Assembly (NCBI GenBank): GCA_036010965.1 | Contig: DASCMO010000007.1 | Span: 8,611 to 72,610, forward strand | Source of the DNA: GCA-2686265 sp036010965 | Lineage (GTDB): Bacteria > Planctomycetota > UBA1135 > GCA-002686595 | Reading direction: 5' to 3' | DNA length: 64,000 nt | Shown here: one piece after another, positions 8,101 through 20,535 of the stretch | How positions within the stretch are numbered: position 1 is the first letter of the stretch | Layout: each line of letters opens with the position of its first letter | Position numbers and translations under genes: made by a program | The notes under the pieces: generated by a model | What the model was told of the DNA's origin: nothing | The model's database searches: none | Seen by the model: only the letters and a program-made list of their open reading frames with translations

Positions 8101-9510
8101 TCAGGATCGGCTCGCTGCGGTCGACGTCGCGACCGAGATCAGGCCCCGCTGCCGGAGGGCGTCCAGGGTGCGCAGCGAGGCGCCGGTCTGGGTGGCCACC
8201 GCCGCCATTCCGGCGCGGGACATGCGCTCCCTCCGTGCGCCGTCATCCATCAGCTCCCGCAAGACCGCTCCCAGCTCTTCCGGCCCCGCCAGGCGCACGC
8301 TCGCTCCCGCGCTCTCCAGCAGCTCGGCTTCCTGGCGAAAGTTGTCCACGTGCGGGCCATACAGGGTCGCCCGGCCCCCGGCCGCCGGCTCGAGCATGTT
8401 CTGACCACCGTGGGGCACCAGGCTGCCGCCGACGAAGACAAGGTCCGCAAGACTGTAGATGCCCTCGAGATCACCGATCGTGTCCACGATGACAGGTCGG
8501 GTCGGGTCCGGCCGCTCGCGCCCATCGCGCAGGGCGGTCAGGCGCTGGGGCGCCAGGCCAAGGGCGGCGAACGCCTCGGCGACCACCCTGGCGCGCCCGG
8601 GATGGCGCGGGACGAGGATCAGGCGCGTCTCGGGCACCGAGGTCCGCCAGGCGTCCAGCAGCAGGCTCTCCTCGGGCTCGTGTGTGCTGCCGCAGACGAA
8701 CACGGGCTGACCGTGCGCGCCTCCAAGCAGGCCCAGCAGCTCCGCCGACGCCTCGGCACGGCCCACATGAAGCGCATCGGCCTTCACGTTTCCGGTGACG
8801 ACCAGGCGGCGCTCGTTTCGGGAGAGTTCCAGGAAGCGGCGTGCGTAGCGCTCGTCCTGCACGCAGTAGAGGCTGATACGGTTGAACTGGGGCAGCAGCC
8901 GTCTGAAGGCAAAGTACCGTCGGTGGCTCTCGCCCGTGATGCGACCGTTGGCGACGGCCACGGGAATCCCGAGCCGGTTGGCGGTGCGCAGGAAATTGGG
9001 CCAGATCTCAAGCTCGACGAGTACGACGCAGACGGGGGCGATCCGGTTCAGAAAGCGGCGCACGAGGAACGAGGGATCGATCGGAAAACGGACGATCGTG
9101 TGGTCCGCGTAGAGTTGCAGCGCCACGGTGTGGCCGGTCAGGGTCGTGGTGCTGATCACGACCTCCAGGTGGGGACACTCGCGCTCGATCAAGCTCACAA
9201 GCGGCTGTGCGGCCTTGACCTCCCCGACCGAGACGCCGTGGATCAAAATGCGCTCGAGCCCGCCGCCCCCCACGGGAGCGGGCAGGCCGATGGTCAGGCG
9301 GCCTACGGCCATGCGCCGGAACTCGCCGTCCCGTGCGCAGCGCCACAGCCACCAAGGGCTCGCCAACACGATCGCCAGCAGCCATGTCAGGTCGTAGACG
9401 GCGTGCAGCGCCATCCGCATCCAGCCCGGATTGGGGTCCGTGCGGATGGCCGGCGGAAAGGGCCCTGCGCTTCCCACGGCGGGCTCGGAGGTCAGGGCGC
9501 CGGCGGCCAT
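8101..9510 (-). CDS. waaA: 3-deoxy-D-manno-octulosonic acid (Kdo) transferase
   Basis: This enzyme adds Kdo from CMP-Kdo to lipid A precursor at the inner membrane. A single N-terminal anchor (LTWLLAIVLASPWWLW) is followed by the GT30 acceptor domain with HGVSVGEV, whose Glu is the catalytic base, then ANGRITGES, CGSTHEPEE and the donor-site GGSLVPHGGQNMLEPAA. I chose ATG 9510 (469 residues), preceded by GGAG and lying 10 bases after the secA stop; ATG 9420 would remove 30 Pro/Ala-rich residues. It is evidence for Kdo-containing lipopolysaccharide, and it appears to be cotranscribed with secA. Confidence 0.93.
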   Translation of the reverse strand: MAAGALTSEPAVGSAGPFPPAIRTDPNPGWMRMALHAVYDLTWLLAIVLASPWWLWRCARDGEFRRMAVGRLTIGLPAPVGGGGLERILIHGVSVGEVKAAQPLVSLIERECPHLEVVISTTTLTGHTVALQLYADHTIVRFPIDPSFLVRRFLNRIAPVCVVLVELEIWPNFLRTANRLGIPVAVANGRITGESHRRYFAFRRLLPQFNRISLYCVQDERYARRFLELSRNERRLVVTGNVKADALHVGRAEASAELLGLLGGAHGQPVFVCGSTHEPEESLLLDAWRTSVPETRLILVPRHPGRARVVAEAFAALGLAPQRLTALRDGRERPDPTRPVIVDTIGDLEGIYSLADLVFVGGSLVPHGGQNMLEPAAGGRATLYGPHVDNFRQEAELLESAGASVRLAGPEELGAVLRELMDDGARRERMSRAGMAAVATQTGASLRTLDALRQRGLISVATSTAASRS

Positions 9511-9520
9511 GGACTCCGAC

Positions 9521-12394
<2,874 letters not shown>

Positions 12395-12539
12395 TCCTGC
12401 GGGGTGAGCGGGTCGCCCTGCGCGACCTGGCCGTGGATTATCCCAACCATTCCATTGATCGGCACGCCCGGAGGAAAGGCGCGCGGGGGAAACTTCTCGG
12501 GATCCGGTCGAGCAGAGCGAAGAGACGGGCCTCCAACCG

Positions 12540-13382
12540 TCAGGAACCACCCGTCGCCAGAAGCCGTTCGAGCATCGTGAAGAGCAATTCACGCGGGAAG
12601 GGCTTGCGAAGGAACCCGCTCACGCTCTGCAGTCGATCGAGCCGGATCGAGGAGGCCGTGGCCATCAGGACCGGCAGGCGCGCGGTCCGGGGCTCCCCCC
12701 GCAGGCGCTCGAGGACCTGCTCTCCGTCCAGTTCCGGCATGGCGTAGTCGAGCAGAACCAGGTCCGGCAACGGGTCGCGGGCGAGGCGCTCGAGAACCTC
12801 CCGGCCATCGTGGCAGCACTCGCAGGTGTAGCCACGGCCCTCGAGCAGGGCCGCGATGCCCGCGGCCACGTGCTGCTCGTCGTCCACCACCAGAATGTGG
12901 GCACGCTTCTCGCCCTCACGCTCCACCCGCGCCAGGCCCTCGGCCAGCGCACGCAGGTCGCGGTGGGTCGGCAGGCCCGCCTCATGCCAGGTCCCCTCGA
13001 TGGCCTCCTTCAAGGTGCGGTTGTGCGCCTTGAGCGCCTGCCATTGATCGTGATCGGGATTGCCCTCGGGGATGTCGATGTGGTCGTCGTGTGTGTCGAC
13101 CGAGAAGAAGTACTCCTCATCCACCAGGTATTCCTGGATCACGAACTTCATAAACGGATAGCGGTCGTTGCCCAAGCGCAAGGTGTAGCGCGAGTGGGCC
13201 GGTGCGCTGCCGTCACCTTCGGGCTTGCGGCAGAGTGCGAAGAGCTGCTCGAGGGTCGACACCTCGTCGAGCTGTGCGGGGTCGAAGATCGGCACGGTCT
13301 CACCAGGCCGCGGCCAGGCGCTCTCCATGTAGAGCGCGACCGCGCGCCGCACATGGGCCGGGGTCATCTCCTCGAGCCTCAA
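12540..13382 (-). CDS. Response-regulator receiver protein with unknown N-terminal domain
   Basis: The C-terminal 125 residues are a receiver domain: acidic pair VVDDEQ, phospho-acceptor Asp in LLDYAMPELDG, Ser/Thr in MATASS and the conserved Lys in RKPF. The first 150 residues (RLEEMTPAHVRRAVALYME..., then YPFMKFVIQEYLVDEEYFF and SVDTHDD) do not match a family I recognise; such an unusual N-terminal receiver partner has no DNA-binding look. The TTG start at 13382 overlaps the pyrD stop (TTGA) and is preceded by GGAGGAGA, so it is translationally coupled to pyrD. A signalling role is certain only for the receiver part. Confidence 0.82.
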   Translation of the reverse strand: MRLEEMTPAHVRRAVALYMESAWPRPGETVPIFDPAQLDEVSTLEQLFALCRKPEGDGSAPAHSRYTLRLGNDRYPFMKFVIQEYLVDEEYFFSVDTHDDHIDIPEGNPDHDQWQALKAHNRTLKEAIEGTWHEAGLPTHRDLRALAEGLARVEREGEKRAHILVVDDEQHVAAGIAALLEGRGYTCECCHDGREVLERLARDPLPDLVLLDYAMPELDGEQVLERLRGEPRTARLPVLMATASSIRLDRLQSVSGFLRKPFPRELLFTMLERLLATGGS

Positions 13383-14308
13383 CTCGTCTCCTCCCGGCCG
13401 TCCTCAAGAGCGCCTATCAGCTCACGCACGGACGCGATGCCCTCAGCGTCGAGCAGCGTCGCGACGCGCTCGGCAAGCACGCCAGGCAGGGCCGGATCGG
13501 CGAAGGCCGCCGTCCCCACCTGCACGGCGCTGCAGCCCACCACCAGGAACTCCAGCACATCCTGCGCGTCGCCCACGCCCCCGCAGCCGATGACCGGAAT
13601 GCTCACCGCGCGAGCGCACTCCCAGGCGCAGCGCAGCGCGACGGGCTTGATCCCGGTGCCGGAGTAGCCGCCCTGGACAGTCGCGACGCGCGGTCGCCGA
13701 GAGCGCCAGTCGACGGCCATGCCCAGCAGGGTGTTGACAGCCGTCAGGCCGTCCGCCCCCCCCGCCTCGACGCCCCGCGCGATGTCACCGATGCGCGTCA
13801 CGTTGGGTGACAGCTTGGCGAAGATGGGCTTGGTCGTTGCCTCGCGCACGCCGCGCACGACCCGTTCGGCGAGGGCCGGGTCCGTCGAGTAGGGCAGGCG
13901 GCCGCCTCCGACGTTGGGGCACGAGAGGTTGATCTCCAGGGCGTCGACCTCCTCACGCTCGTCCAGCATCCCCGCCAGCTCGGCGAACTCCTGCTCCGCC
14001 TCCCCGCCGATGTTGGTGAAGATGCACGTGTCCGCGTCGGCCACCCGCGGCAGCACCTCTCGCAGGTAGGCCTCGATCCCGTGATTTTCCAGACCGATCG
14101 AATTGAGGAAGCCGACCTCGGTCTCGTGGATGCGGGGAGCGGGGTTGCCGGGCCGCGGGCGCAAGGTGACGGTCTTGCTCACCAGGCCGCCCATGCTCCC
14201 TGGAGACGAGAAGTGCTCCATCTCAAGCCCGTGGCCGAAGGTACCGGAAGCAGAGAGGATCGGATTGCGCAGGGCGAGCGAGGCCAGCTCCACCGAAAGG
14301 TCCACCAT
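13379..14308 (-). CDS. pyrD: Dihydroorotate dehydrogenase, class 1B catalytic subunit type
   Basis: This flavoenzyme oxidises dihydroorotate to orotate in pyrimidine synthesis. The sequence shows NPILSASGTFG, KTVTLRPRPGNPAPR, FLNSIGLENHG, the FMN-barrel motif NLSCPNV, KLSPNVT, NTLLGMAVD and the C-terminal IPVIGCGGVGDAQD phosphate site. In NLSCPNVGGG the Cys of the class 1 active-site loop is expected. About 309 residues fits class 1. ATG 14308 is chosen; TTG 14317 adds three residues. No pyrK gene is visible beside it. The gene follows lspA by about 15 bases. Confidence 0.93.
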   Translation of the reverse strand: MVDLSVELASLALRNPILSASGTFGHGLEMEHFSSPGSMGGLVSKTVTLRPRPGNPAPRIHETEVGFLNSIGLENHGIEAYLREVLPRVADADTCIFTNIGGEAEQEFAELAGMLDEREEVDALEINLSCPNVGGGRLPYSTDPALAERVVRGVREATTKPIFAKLSPNVTRIGDIARGVEAGGADGLTAVNTLLGMAVDWRSRRPRVATVQGGYSGTGIKPVALRCAWECARAVSIPVIGCGGVGDAQDVLEFLVVGCSAVQVGTAAFADPALPGVLAERVATLLDAEGIASVRELIGALEDGREETS

Positions 14309-14323
14309 GCCCGGCAATCTACT

Positions 14324-15013
14324 TCAGGAAGAGGGGGGTGACAACGAGGCCGCAGAGTCCGCCATCGGCGCGCTCTCCTCCGCCTCCAGACCGCTCAGGA
14401 GCAGCAGGACGGCCCCGACGGTGATGCAGGAGTCGGCCACGTTGAAGGTCGGGAAGTGCCACTCCCAGCGAGAGAAGTAGACATCTATGAAATCCCGGAC
14501 CCAGCCGAAGGTCTCCCCGCTGTGGCGCTCGAGGAACAGGTTGTCGTGGAGGTTCCCCAGGGCGCCGGCGAGCACCAGCACCATGGCGACAGTGAACCAG
14601 CGCCTGCGCGAGGGAATGCGGGCCAGAAGCCAGACCAGGAAAGCAGCCGCCAGGATCCGCCCTCCCACGAGCAGCTGGGGGTAGTCGGCGAACTGACCGA
14701 AGGCGGCGCCGCGGTTCTCCGAGCGCATGAAGGTCATCCAGCCGACGTCGGGACCGAAGAGGTGCAGGCGCCGGTGCCCGTGGGGACAGGTGCGCAGGAG
14801 AGTCGTCGCCGGGTTCTCGAGCAGGGCGAAGGCTGCGGTCTTGGACCACAGATCGAGGGCCACGAGGCCCGCGACCAGACCGGCGCGGCACACCAGCGCC
14901 CGCGCTCCCGGCGTGGTCCTGGCGTGGATCACCGGGCGCTCGTCCGTCGCCCCTGCCTGCGCCGGGGCGGCGTCACCCATGCTCTCGGAGGATCGCTCGC
15001 TCATGACGCTCAT
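14324..15013 (-). CDS. lspA: Lipoprotein signal peptidase (signal peptidase II)
   Basis: LspA cleaves the signal peptide of prolipoproteins in the inner membrane. The two catalytic aspartates are in GNLHDN and FNVADS, within a four-helix hydrophobic protein. At 229 residues it is longer than the usual 160-170 because of an N-terminal extension of about 40 residues and an insertion around CPHGHRRLHLFG, between the first helix and the substrate loop. ATG 15013 overlaps the stop of the upstream zinc-finger gene (ATGA) and has GGAGG upstream. Several predicted lipoproteins in this window would be substrates. Confidence 0.93.
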   Translation of the reverse strand: MSVMSERSSESMGDAAPAQAGATDERPVIHARTTPGARALVCRAGLVAGLVALDLWSKTAAFALLENPATTLLRTCPHGHRRLHLFGPDVGWMTFMRSENRGAAFGQFADYPQLLVGGRILAAAFLVWLLARIPSRRRWFTVAMVLVLAGALGNLHDNLFLERHSGETFGWVRDFIDVYFSRWEWHFPTFNVADSCITVGAVLLLLSGLEAEESAPMADSAASLSPPSS

Positions 15014-15396
15014 CCCGCCTCCGCGCCGCGCTGGCACTCGATGCAGTTCATCGCGTGGGGGACGGCCCTCAGGCGGTCCTTGCGGATCCACGAGGCGCAC
15101 TTGCCGCAGCGCCCAAAGGTGCCGTCCGCGATGCGGTCCATGGCGTCGAGGATCTCCTGCACCGTCGATTCGTCGTGCTGCAATAGCTCGAGGTTGAAGC
15201 CTTGGAAGTAGCGCTCGCCCTCGTCTCCCTGGTGCTCCCCGTCGCTGCTCGCCAGGTCCTCCTGCAGCTGATGGATGTCACCGTTGATCAGCCCCAGCAT
15301 GGCTTGCAGCTGGCTCTGGAAGAGGGCGAGGTCCTCCGCTGTAGGCTTCCGTCCGGGCATGGGGTGGTACGGGGAGGCCGAAGGCGGGCGCGGCAT
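15010..15396 (-). CDS. DksA/TraR-type C4 zinc-finger protein
   Basis: This small protein has an N-terminal coiled-coil (AEDLALFQSQLQAML...) and a C-terminal zinc ribbon GRCGKCASWI...NCIECQ, the DksA/TraR pattern. DksA-type proteins enter the RNA polymerase secondary channel; whether this one does is unknown. The coiled-coil tip lacks an obvious DxxDxA motif, so it may be a TraR/YbiI-like relative. The ATG at 15396 is used; ATG 15360 (MPGRKPTAEDL) is equally possible. Its stop overlaps the lspA start. A TATACT element lies 13 bases upstream of ATG 15396, which would give a very short leader. Confidence 0.85.
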   Translation of the reverse strand: MPRPPSASPYHPMPGRKPTAEDLALFQSQLQAMLGLINGDIHQLQEDLASSDGEHQGDEGERYFQGFNLELLQHDESTVQEILDAMDRIADGTFGRCGKCASWIRKDRLRAVPHAMNCIECQRGAEAG

Positions 15397-15408
15397 CGTC
15401 GGCGCGGA

Positions 15409-15416
15409 AGTATAGG
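15409..15416. promoter_or_regulatory. Overlapping divergent -10 elements (dksA-like / xerD)
   Basis: The sequence AGTATAGG reads TATACT on the minus strand (15414 to 15409, toward the zinc-finger gene) and TATAGG on the plus strand (15411-15416, toward xerD). Both are -10-like hexamers and share four bases. No -35 elements are clear. Confidence 0.4.
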
Positions 15417-15485
15417 ACGCCCCCCTTGAGCACTCAAGGCGAGGTGAAGCTTGATGCGAGGACCTCGGGGAGCGACCCTCGGGGC

Positions 15486-16412
15486 ATGGGTGACGGGCGC
15501 GAAACGACCCGACTGACGCGGGGGTTCGGCGACGGCCTGGAGGACTTCATCGAGGCCCTGGGGGTCGAGGCCGGCCTGGCGCGCAACACCCTGCGCTCCT
15601 ACAGGGCGGACCTGACGCGCCTCGCGCGCTGGGCCGAGCGGCGCGGGTTGCTGGACTGGGGCGCCCTGTCCGAGGCGGACGTGGTCGACTACCTCGCCTG
15701 GCGCCGGAGCGAGGGGCTGACCGAGGCCACCCTGGCCCACGACCTGACCACCACCCGCATGCTGATGCGCCACCTGCACAGCGAGGGTCTGGTGTCCCGC
15801 GACCCGACGGCCCTGCTCGACTCTCCGGCCCTGGCGCGCCGCCTGCCCGGCACCCTGGCGGTAGAGGAGGTCGAAGCCCTGCTGACCGCTCCCGCCGGAG
15901 ACGGCTGGCGCGCCCAGCGCGACCGCGCCCTGCTCGAGGTGCTCTACGCTTGCGGCGCGCGCGTGGCCGAGGCCATCAGCCTGCGCACCGATTCCCTCGA
16001 ACCGTCCCTGCGCGTCCTGCGCCTGTTCGGTAAGGGCTCCAAGTCGCGCATCGTGCCCATGGGGAAGCGCGCGCGGGAGGCCCTGGAGGCCTGGCTCGCG
16101 GCAGGCCGTACCGAACTCCCGGGCGCGGCCACGCGCCCCGAGGTCTTCCTCTCCGCCCGCGGCCGCCCCCTGGACCGCACCAACGCCTGGCGGAGCGTCA
16201 AGGCCGCCGCCCTGCAGGCGGGCCTGAGCCCCACCATCTCTCCCCACACCCTGCGCCACTCCTTCGCGACTCACCTGCTGGCCGCTGGCGCCGACCTGCG
16301 CGCCGTGCAGGAGATGCTCGGGCACGCATCGATCCGCACGACCGAGATCTACACGCACCTCGACACCGAGCACGTGCGCAGTCTGCACCGCCTCTACCAC
16401 CCCCGCTCCTGA
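15486..16412 (+). CDS. xerD: Tyrosine recombinase, XerC/XerD type
   Basis: The protein has the N-terminal SAM-like core-binding domain (LEDFIEALGVEAGLARNTLRSY) and a C-terminal catalytic domain with Arg in ACGARVAEA, Lys in GKGSKSR, HTLRHSFATH, the GHASI histidine and the nucleophile Tyr in TEIYTHLD. Full catalytic set and 308 residues match chromosomal dimer-resolution recombinases acting at dif. XerC and XerD are hard to tell apart; the sequence looks closer to XerD. I chose ATG 15486 from family length; TTG 15426 or GTG 15444 are in-frame upstream alternatives. It converges on uvrC. Confidence 0.88.
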   Translation: MGDGRETTRLTRGFGDGLEDFIEALGVEAGLARNTLRSYRADLTRLARWAERRGLLDWGALSEADVVDYLAWRRSEGLTEATLAHDLTTTRMLMRHLHSEGLVSRDPTALLDSPALARRLPGTLAVEEVEALLTAPAGDGWRAQRDRALLEVLYACGARVAEAISLRTDSLEPSLRVLRLFGKGSKSRIVPMGKRAREALEAWLAAGRTELPGAATRPEVFLSARGRPLDRTNAWRSVKAAALQAGLSPTISPHTLRHSFATHLLAAGADLRAVQEMLGHASIRTTEIYTHLDTEHVRSLHRLYHPRS

Positions 16413-16418
16413 GCGGCT

Positions 16419-18284
16419 TCAGCTGCCGCGCAGGTGTTCGCGCACGGCCTGCGCCAGCTCGGTTCCGATACCCGGCACCCCCGCGATCTCCTCGACGCTG
16501 GCGGCCTCTACCCCTCCGACGCTCCCGAAGCGCCGCAGCAAGGCTCGGCGGCGCACGGAACCGACACCGGGGATCGCATCCAGGCGACTCTGGATGCGCC
16601 CGCGCTCCTTGCGGTGATAGGTGATAGCGAAGCGGTGGGCCTCGTTCCGCACGCGCTCGAAGAGGTAGCGCACGGCGGAGTGGCGCGGCAACTCGAGCGG
16701 TTGCTCGACGCCCGGCAGAAAGAGCCGTTCCTCGGTCGCCTCGCGGCGTGCAGCGCCCCGTCCGCGTGCCGGGCGCGCCTTGGCCAGGCCGACCATCGCC
16801 ACAGACCAGGCCCCGGTCTCCTCGCGCGCGGTCAGGGCGCAATCGAGCTGGGCTCGCCCGCCGTCCACGACCACGAGATCGGGCAGGTCGGCCTCGTCCA
16901 CCCCGCGCCGCAGGCTCCTGCGCACGACCTCCCCCATGGCGGCAAAGTCATCCTGGCCGTCCAGCTCGCGCAGCTTGAAGCGCCGGTAGCCGGCGCGGTC
17001 GGCGATCGCACGCCGAAAACGCACGCGGCTGGCGACAGTGTGGGACGCCTGGGTGTTGGAGACGTCGAAGCAGTCGATCACCTCGGGCACCTGCTCGAGG
17101 TCCAGCAGGCGCCGCACCTGTTCGATCAACTCGGCGCCGTCCCCGTCCTCCGTTCCCAGGCGGGCCAGCTCCGCGCGGGCGTTCTCCCCCGCCAGATCGA
17201 GCATGCGCCGCCGCTCGCCGCCGCTGGGCACGATGATCTCGAGCCCCTTCCCGAGAGCGCGCTCGATCATCTCCGCCGCCGCCGGGCGGCAGGGCAGGAC
17301 GAGCTCGCTCGGGATCTCCCGGCGACTGGTCCCGTAGAAGGCGGTGACCACATCGTGCAGGAGCTCCTCGTCGGGCAGCTCGGAGCGAAAGCGATGCGAG
17401 CGACTCTCGCTCATGCGACCGTCACGAAAAGCGAGGCGATGGACGAGCGCGTCACCGCCGCGCCGCGCCAGACCCAGCACATCGCGCCGCACGCGATCCC
17501 GCGGGCGGACCCCCTGGCCCTCGACCGTGCGGCGCAAGGCTCCCAGGCGGTCGCGCCAGAGGGCGGCGCGCTCGAATTCCAGAGCGTCGGAGGCGGCCCG
17601 CATGCGACGGTCCAGGTCGCACTCGAGCTCCTCGGTGTCGCCCGAGAGGATGCGCACGGCGCGCGCCATGTGAGCGTCGTACTCGGCGGCGGTCACGCCC
17701 TCGACGCAGGGGGCGCAGCACTGTCCGATCTGGTGCTTGAGGCATGGGCGGCTGCGGTGCTTCATGACCGAGTCGGGGCAGTCGCGCAGAGGGACGATGC
17801 GGTGCAGGTCCGCCAGAGTGCGGCGCACCGAGCGCGCGGAGGCGTAGGGGCCGAAGAACCGTGAGCGTCCGCCCGGCTTGCCCGCCCGTGGGCTGTGGGC
17901 GCGAACCAGCTTGAGGCGCGGAAACGCCTCGCCGCGATCGAGGCGCAACATCAGGAAGGACTTGTCGTCCTTCAAGAGCACGTTGTGCATCGGCCGGTGC
18001 TGCTTGATGAGCGTATCCTCGAGCAGCAGGGCCTCGGACTCCGTGCGGGTGACGATGGTCTCGACCGCCCGGGCGTCTCGCTCCAGGAAGCGCACGGCCA
18101 GCCGGCCGTCGCCTCCCGGGCGACGGTAGCTCGCGAGGCGAGCACGCAGGTCGAGCGCCTTTCCCACGTAGATCACGCGCCCCCCTGCGTCCCGAAACAG
18201 GTAGACGCCGGGACGGCGCGGAACATCATCACTCCACCAGACGGGATCAGGCACGGTCCCAGAATACCCGGCCCTCCCATCCAC
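16419..18284 (-). CDS. uvrC: Excinuclease ABC subunit C
   Basis: UvrC makes both incisions in nucleotide excision repair. The N-terminal GIY-YIG nuclease is seen as GVYLFRDAGGRVIYVGKA, followed by a Cys-bearing segment (CLKHQIGQCCAPC), a UVR interaction motif around residues 205-240 (DLDRRMRAASDALEFERAA), the RNase H-like nuclease region (DCFDVSNTQ, VVVDGGRAQL) and a C-terminal helix-hairpin-helix (LDAIPGVGSVRRRALL...VPGIGTELA). At 621 residues it is complete. The GTG at 18284 lies 11 bases after the uvrB stop, so uvrB and uvrC form an operon, which is not the usual arrangement in Proteobacteria. Confidence 0.95.
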   Translation of the reverse strand: MDGRAGYSGTVPDPVWWSDDVPRRPGVYLFRDAGGRVIYVGKALDLRARLASYRRPGGDGRLAVRFLERDARAVETIVTRTESEALLLEDTLIKQHRPMHNVLLKDDKSFLMLRLDRGEAFPRLKLVRAHSPRAGKPGGRSRFFGPYASARSVRRTLADLHRIVPLRDCPDSVMKHRSRPCLKHQIGQCCAPCVEGVTAAEYDAHMARAVRILSGDTEELECDLDRRMRAASDALEFERAALWRDRLGALRRTVEGQGVRPRDRVRRDVLGLARRGGDALVHRLAFRDGRMSESRSHRFRSELPDEELLHDVVTAFYGTSRREIPSELVLPCRPAAAEMIERALGKGLEIIVPSGGERRRMLDLAGENARAELARLGTEDGDGAELIEQVRRLLDLEQVPEVIDCFDVSNTQASHTVASRVRFRRAIADRAGYRRFKLRELDGQDDFAAMGEVVRRSLRRGVDEADLPDLVVVDGGRAQLDCALTAREETGAWSVAMVGLAKARPARGRGAARREATEERLFLPGVEQPLELPRHSAVRYLFERVRNEAHRFAITYHRKERGRIQSRLDAIPGVGSVRRRALLRRFGSVGGVEAASVEEIAGVPGIGTELAQAVREHLRGS

Positions 18285-18295
18285 GACGAGGTGCG

Positions 18296-20350
18296 TCAGC
18301 GCTCCAGCTCGAGCTGCTCAAGATGCTGGAGCTCATCGCGCAGAGAGGCCGCACGCTCGAACTCCAGCTCCGAGGCGGCGCGCATCATGTCGTCGCGGAT
18401 TTTCTCGATCTCGGCCCGCAGGCGCTCGCGGCTCCAGCCAGCGGTCTCGTCCTCTTGTACCTCTCCGGAGCCGTCCCGTTCGAGACCTCCGACCTCCACA
18501 TAGTCCATCTCGTAGAGGGCCTCGATGCTCTCGCGCACGGGTTTGATGATCGTGCGCGGCGTGATCCCGTTCCGGGCGTTGTACGCCTCCTGCACCTCGC
18601 GCCGGCGCTCGACCTCGTCGATGCACGCATTCATCGAGTCGGTCAAGCGGTCAGCGTACATCAGGACCCGACCCTCGACATTGCGGGAAGCTCTCCCGCA
18701 GGTCTGGATCAGGGAGGTCGTCGAGCGCAGGAAACCCTCCTTATCGGCGTCCAGCACGGCCACCAGCGCGACCTCAGGCAGGTCGAGTCCCTCGCGCAGC
18801 AGGTTGATCCCCACCAGCACATCGTACTGCCCCAGGCGCAAGTCGCGCAGAATCGCGGAGCGCTCCATGACGTCGATCTCCGAGTGCAGGTAGCGCACGC
18901 GCACGCCGAGGTCGTCGTAGTAGGAGGTCAGGTCCTCGGCCGAGCGCTTGGTGAGGGTGGTCACGAGTACACGGAACCCGTCGGCGGCGACCCGCCGCAC
19001 TTCCGCCAGCAGGTCATCCACCTGGGTCGCGGCCGGACGCACTTCGATGCGCGGGTCGAGCAGCCCCGTGGGGCGCACGATCTGCTCGACGACCCGCGCA
19101 CGCTCGCGCTCGTGGGGCCCGGGGGTGGCCGAGACATAGACGACCTGCGGCACGAGCCGCTCCCATTCCTCGAAGCGCAGGGGGCGGTTGTCCAGGGCAC
19201 TGGGCAGGCGGAACCCGTGCTCCACCAGGGTCTCCTTGCGAGACCGGTCGCCGCGATACATACCGCCGACCTGAGGGATCGAGACATGGCTCTCGTCCAC
19301 GAACACGACCCAGTCCTCGGGGAAGTAGTTCAGGAGGGTCGAGGGTGGTTCTCCGGGGGCGCGACCGTCCATGTAGCGCGAGTAGTTCTCGATCCCATTG
19401 CAGACGCCCGCGGCGCGCAGCATCTCCATGTCGTGCCGCGTGCGTTGCTCAAGGCGCTGGGCCTCCAGCAGCTTGCCGCTCCCGCGCAGCTCGCGCACGC
19501 GCACCTCGAGCTCCTCGGCGATGCCCTCCAAGGCGACGACGATCCGCTCCTGCGGCGTCACGTAGTGGTTCGCCGGATAGACGGTCGCACTCTCCAGAGA
19601 GCGCACGATCTCGCCGCGCAATGGATTGACGACCTCCAGGCGCTCAATTTCGTCGCCGAAGAGTTCGATCCGGATCACCTCGTCCGCCTCGTAGGCAGGG
19701 AACACCTCGATCACATCACCCCTGGCCCTAAACGATCCCTGGCGGAAGTCGAGATTGTTGCGCGCGTACTGCATCTGGGTCAGCCGGCGGAGCAGGTCAT
19801 CGCGCTCGATGACCTGGCCGCGCTTCACCTCCACCGACATGCGCGCGTAATTGGAGGGAGAACCGAGACCGTAGATGCACGAGACGGAGGCGACGATCAC
19901 GACGTCCCGGCGGTCGAGCAAGGAGCGCGTGGCGCTGTTCCGCAAGCGCTCGATGTTCTCGTTGCGGCTGGCGTCCTTCTCGATGAAGGTGTCGCTGGAA
20001 GGGACATAGGCCTCGGGCTGGAAGTAATCGTAGTAGCTGACGAAGTACTCGACGGCGTTATGGGGGAACAGCTCGCGGAATTCGCTGTAGAGCTGGGCCG
20101 CAAGGGTCTTGTTGGGCGAGAGGATCAGGGTCGGCCGATTCACCTCGGCGATCACGGCGGCCATGGTGAAGGTCTTGCCCGATCCAGTGATCCCGAGCAG
20201 GCACTGCTCGGGAACTCCCTCCCGCAGTCCCTCGGCCAGGTGCGCGATGGCCTCCGGCTGGTCCCCGGTGGGCTCGAAGGGACACACCAGTTCGAAGACC
20301 CCGGGGGTCGCCCCGGGCCGGGTGCTCGAGGGTCTGGCCATCGGAGCCAT
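18296..20350 (-). CDS. uvrB: Excinuclease ABC subunit B
   Basis: UvrB is the damage-verifying helicase of nucleotide excision repair. The sequence contains [11 protein letters not shown], Walker [11 protein letters not shown], the beta-hairpin [30 protein letters not shown], helicase motifs ([38 protein letters not shown]) and a C-terminal UVR motif [14 protein letters not shown] that pairs with UvrC. Length 684 is typical. ATG 20350 is the first in-frame start; ATG 20341 is close by. It heads the uvrBC operon and is divergent from the zinc-ribbon gene at 20536. Confidence 0.97.
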   Translation of the reverse strand: MAPMARPSSTRPGATPGVFELVCPFEPTGDQPEAIAHLAEGLREGVPEQCLLGITGSGKTFTMAAVIAEVNRPTLILSPNKTLAAQLYSEFRELFPHNAVEYFVSYYDYFQPEAYVPSSDTFIEKDASRNENIERLRNSATRSLLDRRDVVIVASVSCIYGLGSPSNYARMSVEVKRGQVIERDDLLRRLTQMQYARNNLDFRQGSFRARGDVIEVFPAYEADEVIRIELFGDEIERLEVVNPLRGEIVRSLESATVYPANHYVTPQERIVVALEGIAEELEVRVRELRGSGKLLEAQRLEQRTRHDMEMLRAAGVCNGIENYSRYMDGRAPGEPPSTLLNYFPEDWVVFVDESHVSIPQVGGMYRGDRSRKETLVEHGFRLPSALDNRPLRFEEWERLVPQVVYVSATPGPHERERARVVEQIVRPTGLLDPRIEVRPAATQVDDLLAEVRRVAADGFRVLVTTLTKRSAEDLTSYYDDLGVRVRYLHSEIDVMERSAILRDLRLGQYDVLVGINLLREGLDLPEVALVAVLDADKEGFLRSTTSLIQTCGRASRNVEGRVLMYADRLTDSMNACIDEVERRREVQEAYNARNGITPRTIIKPVRESIEALYEMDYVEVGGLERDGSGEVQEDETAGWSRERLRAEIEKIRDDMMRAASELEFERAASLRDELQHLEQLELER

Positions 20351-20403
20351 CCTACCGCGCCCGCCGGCAGACCGACCGCGCGGGGGGGCCCGGGCTGCGC
20401 ATC

Positions 20404-20432
20404 TTGCAGCGTCCCCGGCCAGGCCTTATCTT
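20404..20432 (+). promoter_or_regulatory. Candidate sigma-70-like promoter
   Basis: TTGCAG (20404-20409) and TATCTT (20427-20432) are separated by exactly 17 bases and lie about 100 bases upstream of the zinc-ribbon gene at 20536. This is the best-spaced -35/-10 pair that I noticed in the window. Confidence 0.45.
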
Positions 20433-20535
20433 GCCTGCCATCAACGCCTTGGGCGACCGGTCGGGGTGCGGGCCGGGCGTCCTGCGCCTTCCCGGTCCGC
20501 CGCCTTCTCCCCATCTTCTCCGTGCCGAGCCGCCC

